Below, piece after piece: positions 55,601 through 64,000 of a DNA stretch of 64,000 nucleotides (its first letter is position 1; each line of letters begins with the position of its first letter). Source of the stretch: Fragilaria crotonensis (taxonomy: Eukaryota; Bacillariophyta; Fragilariophyceae; Fragilariales; Fragilariaceae); the NCBI GenBank assembly GCA_022925895.1, contig JAKSYS010000211.1, forward strand, positions 1 through 64,000, read 5' to 3'. A model generated the notes under the pieces. It saw only the letters and a list, made by a program, of their open reading frames with translations. It was not told where the DNA came from and did no database searches. Both the position numbers and the translations under genes were made by a program.

Positions 55601-58600
55601 TCGACGTCCTTCACGTCCAAGGGAACGTCAGCAAGATTGGTCTCAGTGACCGTGTATTTGCCTGCTGGCAAGTCGTAGAACACATAGTCACCCATACTGT
55701 CGGTCGCTGTTGTGGCAACGACGTTGCCGTTCCTGTCCTTCAGAATGATCAAAACGCCAACCAAATCCTCGTCGCCAACGTCGTCGTTGTTCTTGTCCTC
55801 GCTCACGTTACCCGAAATAGATCCAATGCCAGATCCCGTCGGGGCACCACTCACACTGGGTGACGAGCTTGACTCAAACTAGGCCGAACACTACCTGTCG
55901 GCTCAGCACTTGGATGAGTGCTAGGACTTGCACTGAGGATGGTGAAACACTGTTCAGCGCATCAACGAATTCATTTGTAGGGCTGTCAACTTCGGTCACA
56001 TTAACCAATATTTCATTCGGATTGCCTCCATCAGTGTCTTTGACATCGACGAAGCCCTCAGGGTTGTATTCAACCAGTTTGTAAACTCCTGGAGGTACGC
56101 AATGGAAGTCAAACTTGCCGTCAGAATCAGTTGTCGTGTTCATAAAAGACACAACAGAGCCATTGTCAAGCACATGCAGCAGCTCGACTGCAACCTCAGA
56201 AATAGGCTCATCTCCGTTACTATTACTGTCGATGTCTTCAGTGACATTACCCATGATCTTGCGGCACTTCTCGTCTACGAAGTCATTGCCTGTAGAGTTA
56301 TCGCCACCTCGGAGGACCACAGAGATCACGTTCAAGTCGCCGCCATCGACGTCCTTCACATCCAAAGGAACGTCAGCAAGATTGGTCTCAGTGACCGTGT
56401 ATTTGCCTGCTGGCAAGTCGTAGAACACATAGTCACCCATACTGTCGGTCGCTGTTGTGGCAACGACGTTGCCGTTCCTGTCCTTCAGAATGATCAAAAC
56501 GCCAACCAAATCCTCGTCGCCAACGTCGTCGTTGTTCTTGTCCTCGCTCACGTTACCCGAAATAGATCCAATGCCAGATCCCGTCGGGGCACCACTCACA
56601 CTGGGTGACGAGCTTGGACTCAAACTAGGCCGAACACTACCTGTCGGCTCAGCACTTGGATGAGTGCTAGGACTTGCACTGAGGGATGGTGAAACACTGT
56701 TCAGCGCATCAACGAATTCATTTGTAGGGCTGTCAACTTCGGTCACATTAACCAATATCTCATTCGGATTGCCTCCATCAGTGTCTTTGACATCGACGAA
56801 GCCCTCAGGGTTGTATTCAACCAGTTTGTAAACTCCTGGAGGTACGCAATGGAAGTCAAACTTGCCGTCAGAATCAGTTGTCGTGTTCATATATGACACA
56901 ACAGAGCCATTGTCAAGCACATGCAGCAGCTCGACTGCAACCTCAGGAATAGGCTCATCTCCGTTACTATTACTGTCGATGTCTTCAGTGACATTACCCA
57001 TGATCTTGCGGCACTTCTCGTCTACGAAGTCATTGCCTGTAAAGTTATCGCCACCTCGGAGGACCACAGAGATCACGTTCAAGTCGCCGCCATCGACGTC
57101 CTTCACATCCAAAGGAACGTCAGCAAGATTGGTCTCAGTGACCGTGTATTTGCCTGCTGGCAAGTCGTAGAACACATAGTCACCCATACTGTCGGTCGCT
57201 GTTGTGGCAACGACGTTGCCGTTCCTGTCCTTCAGAATGATCAAAACGCCAACCAAATCCTCGTCGCCAACGTCGTCGTTGTTCTTGTCCTCGCTCACGT
57301 TACCCGAAATAGATCCAATGCCAGATCCCGTCGGGGCACCACTCACACTGGGTGACGAGCTTGGACTCAAACTAGGCCGAACACTACCTGTCGGCTCAGC
57401 ACTTGATGAGTGCTAGGACTTGCACTGAGGATGGTGAAACACTGTTCAGCGCATCAACGAATTCATTTGTAGGGCTGTCAACTTCGGTCACATTAACCAA
57501 TATCTCATTCGGATTGCCTCCATCAGTGTCTTTGACATCGACGAAGCCCTCAGGGTTGTATTCAACCAGTTTGTAAACTCCTGGAGGTACGCAATGGAAG
57601 TCAAACTTGCCGTCAGAATCAGTTGTCGTGTTCATAAAAGACACAACAGAGCCATTGTCAAGCACATGCAGCAGCTCGACTGCAACCTCAGGAATAGGCT
57701 CATCTCCGTTACTATTACTGTCGATGTCTTCAGTGACATTACCCATGATCTTGCGGCACTTCTCGTCTACGAAGTCATTGCCTGTAGAGTTATCGCCACC
57801 TCGGAGGACCACAGAGATCACGTTCAAGTCGCCGCCATCGACGTCCTTCACATCCAAAGGAACGTCAGCAAGATTGGTCTCAGTGACCGTGTATTTGCCT
57901 GCTGGCAAGTCGTAGAACACATAGTCACCCATACTGTCGGTCGCTGTTGTGGCAACGACGTTGCCGTTCCTGTCCTTCAGAATGATCAAAACGCCAACCA
58001 AATCCTCGTCGCCAACGTCGTCGTTGTTCTTGTCCTCGCTCACGTTACCCGAAATAGATCCAATGCCAGATCCCGTAGGGGCATCACTTACACTGGGGGA
58101 AACGCTGGGAGCTCGACTTGGACCAACGCTGACAGTCGGAACTGCGCTGGGAGACCCACTGGATTGACACTGCCAGATGGCAAGCCGCTGACAATCTGAT
58201 CAACGAATTCATTTGTAGGGCTGTCAACTTCAGTCACATTAACCAATATCTCATTCGGATTGCCTCCATCGGTGTCGCCGACATCGACGAAGCCCTCAGG
58301 GTTGTATTCAACCAGTTTGTAAACTCCTGGAGGTACGCAATGGAAGTCAAACTTGCCGTCAGAATCAGTTGTCGTGTTCATATATGACACAACAGTGCCA
58401 TCTTCAAGCACCACCAGCAGCTCGACTGTCACCGCAGGAAGAGGCTCATCTCCGCTCTTATTACTGTCGATGTCTTCGGTTACGTTACCCATAATCTTGC
58501 GGCATTTCTCATCCACAAAGTCATTGCCAGTGGAATTCTTGCCGACACCGAGGGTGACAAAGATAACATTCGGTTCCCCACCGTCGACGTCCTTCACATC

Positions 58601-61600
58601 AAGCGGAACGTCAGCAAGGTTGGTCTCGGTGATGGTGTAGTTGCCGGCGGGCAAGTTGGTGAACACATAATCACCCATGCTATCAGTGGCAGTTGTGGCG
58701 ACAATATTGCCGTTCGAATCCTTCAGCACCACCAAAACACCCTCCAAGCTTACATCGCCTGTATCGTCGTTGTTTGTGTCCTCCAAAACCGTACCGGAAA
58801 TCGACCCCATGGGCCTGAGACGGTCAACAAACTCATTTGGGCTGTCCTCGAGAGTGACGTCGATAATAATCTCATTTGGATTGCCCCCATCAGTGTCGCC
58901 GACATCCACGAACCCATCAGGGGTGTACTCAACAACTGTATACTTTCCAGGGGGAACACAGTGGAAGTCAAACTTGCCCTCAGAATCGGTCGTCGTGTTC
59001 ATGAACGACACAACAGTGCCGTTGGCAAGAACACTGCGCAGCTCGATAGTCACCAGCGCGATCGGGGCATCTCCGGTGTCGTTGTTGTCAACATCTTCCT
59101 TCACAGAACCCATTACCTTGCGGCACTTCTCGTCCACAAAGTCATTGCCTGTAGAGTTATCGCCGCCGGCGAGGACCACAGTGATCACGTTCAAGTCGCC
59201 GCCATCGACGTCCTTCACATCCAACGGAACGCCAGCAAGATTGGTCTCGGTGACCGTGTATTTTCCACCAGGCAAGTCGTAGAACACATAGTCACCCATG
59301 CTGTCAGTGGCTGAGGTGACAATGACGTTACCGTTCCTGTCTTTGAGAATGATCAAAACGCCAACCAAATCCTCGTCGCCAACGTCGTCGTTGTTCTTGT
59401 CCTCGCTCACGTTACCCGAAATAGATCCAATGCCAGATCCCGTCGGGGCAGCGCTCGCACTTGGGGCCATGCTGGGTGATGCAGTTTCGTCATACTTCTC
59501 ATCAACAAAGTCATTGCCTGTTGACTTCTCGCCAACTCCGAGCGGAACGGAAATCACGTTCGGGTCACCGCCATCAGCATCCTTCACATCAAGCGGAACA
59601 GCACCAAGGTTGGTCTCTGTAATCGTGTAATTGCCGGCTGGCAAGTTGGTGAAAACAAACTCTCCCATGCTGTCTGTGGCAGTGGTTGCAACAACGTTTC
59701 CGTTCGAATCCTTCAGCACGATCATAACACCCTCCAAGTCAACATCTCCAACATCGTCCTTGTTCGTGTCCTCCAAAACCGTACCGGAAATCGATCCCAA
59801 CGGAATGACACGATCAACAAACACAATATCTGAGGTGTCCCCAAGAGTGGCGTCGATAATGATCTCATTTGGATTGCCCCCATCAGTGTCGCCGACATCC
59901 ACAAACCCATCAGGGGTGTACTCAACAACTGTATACTTTCCAAGGGGAACACAGTGGAAGTCAAACTTGCCCTCAGAATCGGTAGTCGTGTTCATGAACG
60001 ACACAACAGTGCCGTTGGCAAGCACACTGCGCAGCTCGACAGTCACCAGCGCGATCGGGGCATCACCAGTGTCGTTGTTGTCAACATCTTCCTTCACAGA
60101 ACCCATTACCTTGCGGCACTTCTCGTCCACAAAGTCATTGCCTGTAGAGTTATCGCCGCCGGCGAGGACCACAGTGATCACGTTCAAGTCGCCGCCATCG
60201 ACGTCCTTCACATCCAACGGAACGCCAGCAAGATTGGTCTCGGTGACCGTGTATTTTCCACCAGGCAAGTCGTAGAACACATAGTCACCCATGCTGTCAG
60301 TGGCTGAGGTGGCAATGACGTTACCGTTCCTGTTTTTGAGAATGATCAACACACCAACCAAATCCTCGTCGCCAACGTCGTCGTTGTTCTTGTCCTCGCT
60401 CACGTTACCCGAAATAGATCCAATGCCAGATCCCGTCGGGGCAGCGCTCACACTTGGGGCCATGCTGGGTGATGCAGTTTCGTCATACTTCTCATCAACA
60501 AAGTCATTGCCTGTTGACTTCTCGCCAACTCCGAGCGGAACGGAAATCACGTTCGGGTCACCGCCATCAGCATCCTTCACATCAAGCGGAACAGCACCAA
60601 GGTTGGTCTCTGTAATCGTGTAATTGCCGGCTGGCAAGTTGGTGAAAACAAACTCTCCCATGCTGTCTGTGGCAGTGGTTGCAACAACGTTTCCGTTCGA
60701 ATCCTTCAGCACGATCAAAACACCCTCCAAGTTCACGTCTCCAACATCGTCCTTGTTCGTGTCCTCGAGAACCGTACCCGAAATCGAGCCCTTGGGGGTT
60801 ACACGATCCACAAACTCAAGCGGCGTGTCATCAACAGTAAGGTCAACAAGGATCTCATTAGGATTGCCTCCGTCCGAATCCTTCACATCCAAAAATCCAT
60901 CAGGGGTGTATTCAACAAGGGTATACTTTCCAGGTGGAACACATCGGAAGTCAAACTTGCCCTCAGAATCGGTCGTCGTGTTCATGAACGACACAACAGA
61001 GCCATTGTCAAGCACACTGCGCAGCTCGACAGTCACCAGCGCAATCGGGGTATCACCAGTGTCGTTGTTGTCAACGTCTTCCTTCACAGAACCCATTACC
61101 TTGCGGCACTTCTCGTCCACAAAGTCATTGCCTGTAGAGTTATCGCCACCTCGGAGGACCACAGAGATCACGTTCAAGTCGCCGCCATCGACGTCCTTCA
61201 CATCCAAAGGAACGTCAGCAAGATTGGTCTCAGTGACCGTGTATTTGCCTGCCGGCAAGTCGTAGAACACATAGTCACCCATACTGTCGGTCGCTGTTGT
61301 GGCAACGACGTTACCGTTCCTGTCCTTCAGAATGATCAAAACGCCAACCAAATCCTCATCGCCAACGTCGTCGTTGTTCTTGTCCTCGCTCACGTTACCC
61401 GAAATAGATCCAATGCCAGATCCCGTCGGGGCACCACTCACACTGGGGGAAACGCTGGGAGCTCGACTTGGACTGACGCTGCCAGTTGGGAGGGAAGTAG
61501 GATGCGAGCTGGGGCTTACACTTAGCAAGGGAGAACCACTCAACAGAGCATCAACGAATTCATTTGTAGGGCTGTCAACTTCAGTCACATTAACCAATAT

Positions 61601-64000
61601 CTCATTCGGATTGCCTCCATCGGTGTCGCCGACATCGACGAAGCCCTCAGGGTTGTATTCAACCAGTTTGTAAACTCCTGGAGGTACGCAATGGAAGTCA
61701 AACTTGCCGTCAGAATCAGTTGTCGTGTTCATATATGACACAACAGTGCCATCTTCAAGCACCACCAGCAGCTCGACTGTCACCGCAGGAAGAGGCTCAT
61801 CTCCGCTCTTATTACTGTCGATGTCTTCGGTTACGTTACCCATAATCTTGCGGCATTTCTCATCCACAAAGTCATTGCCAGTGGAATTCTTGCCGAAACC
61901 GAGGGTGACAAAGATAACATTCGGTTCCCCACCGTCGACGTCCTTCACATCAAGCGGAACGTCAGCAAGGTTGGTCTCGGTGATGGTGTAGTTGCCGGCG
62001 GGCAAGTTGGTGAACACATAATCACCCATGCTATCAGTGGCAGTTGTGGCGACAATATTGCCGTTCGAATCCTTCAGCACCACCAAAACACCCTCCAAGC
62101 TTACATCGCCTGTATCGTCGTTGTTTGTGTCCTCCAAAACCGTACCGGAAATTGACCCCATGGGCCTGAGACGGTCAACAAACTCATTTGGGCTGTCCTC
62201 GAGAGTGACGTCGATGAAGATCTCATTTGGATTACCTCCGTCAGTATCGCCGACATCCACAAACCCATCAGGGGTGTACTCAACAAGTGTATACTTTCCA
62301 GGGGGAACACAGTGGAAGTCAAACTTGCCCTCAGAATCGGTCGTCGTGTTCATGAACGACACAACAGTGCCGTTGGCAAGAACACTGCGCAGCTCGATAG
62401 TCACCAGCGCGATCGGGGCATCTCCGGTGTCGTTGTTGTCAACATCTTCCTTCACAGAACCCATTACCTTGCGGCACTTCTCGTCCACAAAGTCATTGCC
62501 TGTAGAGTTATCGCCGCCGGCGAGGACCACAGTGATCACGTTCAAGTCGCCGCCATCGACGTCCTTCACATCCAACGGAACGCCAGCAAGATTGGTCTCG
62601 GTGACCGTGTATTTTCCACCAGGCAAGTCGTAGAACACATAGTCACCCATGCTGTCAGTGGCTGAGGTGGCAATGACGTTACCGTTCCTGTCTTTGAGAA
62701 TGATCAACACACCAACCAAATCCTCGTCGCCAACGTCGTCGTTGTTCTTGTCCTCGCTCACGTTACCCGAAATAGATCCAATGCCAGATCCCGTCGGGGC
62801 AGCGCTCACACTTGGGGCCATGCTGGGTGATGAAGTTTCGTCATACTTCTCATCAACAAAGTCATTGCCTGTTGACTTCTCGCCAACTCCGAGCGGAACG
62901 GAAATCACGTTCGGGTCACCGCCATCAGCATCCTTCACATCAAGCGGAACAGCACCAAGGTTGGTCTCTGTAATCGTGTAATTGCCGGCTGGCAAGTTGG
63001 TGAACACAAACTCTCCCATGCTGTCTGTGGCAGTGGTTGCAACAACGTTTCCGTTCGAATCCTTCAGCACGATCAAAACACCCTCCAAGTCAACATCTCC
63101 AACATCGTCCTTGTTCGTGTCCTCCAAAACCGTACCGGAAATCGATCCCAACGGAATGACACGATCAACAAACACAATATCTGAGGTGTCCCCAAGAGTG
63201 ACGTCGATAATGATCTCATTTGGATTGCCCCCATCAGTGTCGCCGACATCCACAAACCCATCAGGGGTGTACTCAACAACTGTATACTTTCCAAGGGGAA
63301 CACAGTGGAAGTCAAACTTGCCCTCAGAATCGGTAGTCGTGTTCATGAACGACACAACAGTGCCGTTGGCAAGCACACTGAGCAGCTCGACAGTCACCAG
63401 CGCAATCGGGGCATCACCGGTGTCGTTGTTGTCAACATCTTCCTTCACAGAACCCATTACCTTGCGGCACTTCTCGTCCACAAAGTCATTGCCTGTAGAG
63501 TTATCGCCGCCGGCGAGGACCACAGTGATCACGTTCAAGTCGCCGCCATCGATGTCCTTCACATCCAAAGGAACGCCAGCAAGATTGGTCTCGGTGACCG
63601 TGTATTTTCCACCAGGCAAGTCGTAGAACACATAGTCACCCATGCTGTCAGTGGCTGAGGTGGCAATGACGTTACCGTTCCTGTTTTTGAGAATGATCAA
63701 CACACCAACCAAATCCTCGTCGCCAACGTCGTCGTTGTTCTTGTCCTCGCTCACGTTACCCGAAATAGATCAATGCCAGATCCCGTCAGGGCAGCGCTCA
63801 CACTTGGGGCCATGCTGGGTGATGCAGTTTCGTCATACTTCTCATCAACAAAGTCATTGCCTGTTGACTTCTCGCCAACTCCGAGCGGAACGGAAATCAC
63901 GTTCGGGTCACCGCCATCAGCATCCTTCACATCAAGCGGAACAGCACCAAGGTTGGTCTCTGTACTCGTGTAATTGCCGGCTGGCAAGTTGGTGAACACA
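52694..64000 (-). CDS. Giant SD-repeat (SdrD-B/CnaB-like) surface protein, 5' end outside the window
   Basis: At least 27 modules of about 100 residues are readable, plus a partial one at the right edge. Each begins (K)IMGNVTED or GSISG(N/T)V and carries a DxNxDDxGD-type loop, a DSMGxYVF or DSDGKFDF block, and a closing FVDEKC or FVDAL. This is the SdrD B-domain/CnaB-like fold, whose acidic loops bind Ca2+ in staphylococcal relatives. Module groups are joined by Ser/Pro linkers (SPSLSASPSTHPS). The C-terminal ~550 residues differ: a jelly-roll-like region (DDFEGTDAGTGW) and a Cys-rich end (CSCGGRRDL... EASLCDREA) stopping at 52694. Single-base losses, mostly in C runs, divide the frame near 53330, 55875, 55940, 57400-57430, 58150 and 63770. 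In every case I could compare, an intact sister repeat shows the missing base. I read this as one gene of more than 11 kb. Likely a secreted adhesive or cell-wall protein. Confidence 0.85.
55870..58100 (-). repeat. Three near-identical 747-bp coding repeats
   Basis: Equivalent points fall at 56102, 56849 and 57594, giving steps of 747 and 745 bases; the shorter step equals 747 less two lost C residues. One unit encodes two modules plus a Ser/Pro linker, 249 residues. Identity between units looks close to complete, including silent sites, which indicates recent duplication or conversion. Confidence 0.85.
58200..64000 (-). repeat. 3351-bp higher-order coding repeat containing 993-bp sub-repeats
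   Basis: Equivalent points at 58353/61704, 58677/62028, 58961/62312, 59298/62649 and 59631/62982 are all exactly 3351 bases (1117 residues) apart. Inside each unit a three-module block repeats at 993 bases (59298/60291 and 62649/63642). The second unit runs off the right edge. Confidence 0.88.

Noticed and set aside
58353-63995. Long plus-strand open frames opposite the SD-repeat gene
   Set aside because: They repeat with the same periods as the minus-strand modules, contain no independent domain, and follow from the codon bias of the true strand.
1-64000. rRNA, tRNA or organellar origin of the window
   Set aside because: No rRNA-like stretch or tRNA cloverleaf was recognised, and spliceosomal introns with nuclear-type genes indicate nuclear DNA.

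Overview
The window looks like nuclear DNA from a pennate diatom (stramenopile). This is an inference. It rests on short GT-AG introns (61-139 bp), N-termini of plastid-targeting type (signal peptide followed by an AFAP/AFVP-like motif), a leucine-rich-repeat gene with the diatom layout (cytosolic head, one membrane helix, Pro/Thr stalk, LRRs), Ser/Pro linkers and SdrD-B-like repeats in a giant surface protein, and many DNA transposons. I saw no rRNA, tRNA or CRISPR array and no reverse-transcriptase or virus-like gene.

Layout. 0.4-3.7 kb: decayed DDE transposon copy A (minus). 5.2-6.7 kb: LRR membrane protein (minus), with a decayed LRR 3' remnant at 9.1-9.3 kb. 9.8-11.4 kb: ankyrin-repeat protein carrying a 12-bp coding minisatellite (minus). 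12.0-14.9 kb: Na+/H+ antiporter with an 18-nt microexon (minus). 15.7-17.8 kb: Crypton-like tyrosine recombinase (plus). 20.07-26.29 kb: three DNA elements nested inside each other, the middle one a near-complete PIF/Harbinger transposon. 27.2-28.5 kb: plastid-type EamA/DMT transporter. 29.5-30.1 kb: small acidic protein. 31.9-33.1 kb: unidentified coding debris. 33.6-37.0 kb: two tandem prolyl-4-hydroxylase-like/ankyrin paralogues. 37.8-41.1 kb: DDE transposon copy B (plus). 41.4-44.0 kb: dynamin-related GTPase. 44.7-46.8 kb: plastid-type S49 (SohB/SppA) peptidase. 47.0-48.6 kb: plastid-type FAD monooxygenase. 48.8-49.5 kb: a MITE with a TA target duplication. 50.5-51.5 kb: CRAL-TRIO (Sec14-like) protein. 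52.7 kb to the right edge: the 3' part of a giant SD-repeat secreted or surface protein (minus), with at least 27 CnaB/SdrB-like modules in a hierarchy of 747-, 993- and 3351-bp repeats.

The host genes form no obvious single pathway. Three neighbours in the right half and the 27-kb transporter carry plastid-type presequences. The LRR and SD-repeat proteins are surface proteins. The antiporter handles ion homeostasis, and the dynamin acts in organelle fission.

Several otherwise healthy host genes (antiporter, dynamin, monooxygenase, SD-repeat gene, LRR gene) are interrupted by single-base shifts, often in homopolymers. Residual assembly error explains this better than gene death, and it affects how every broken reading frame here should be read.
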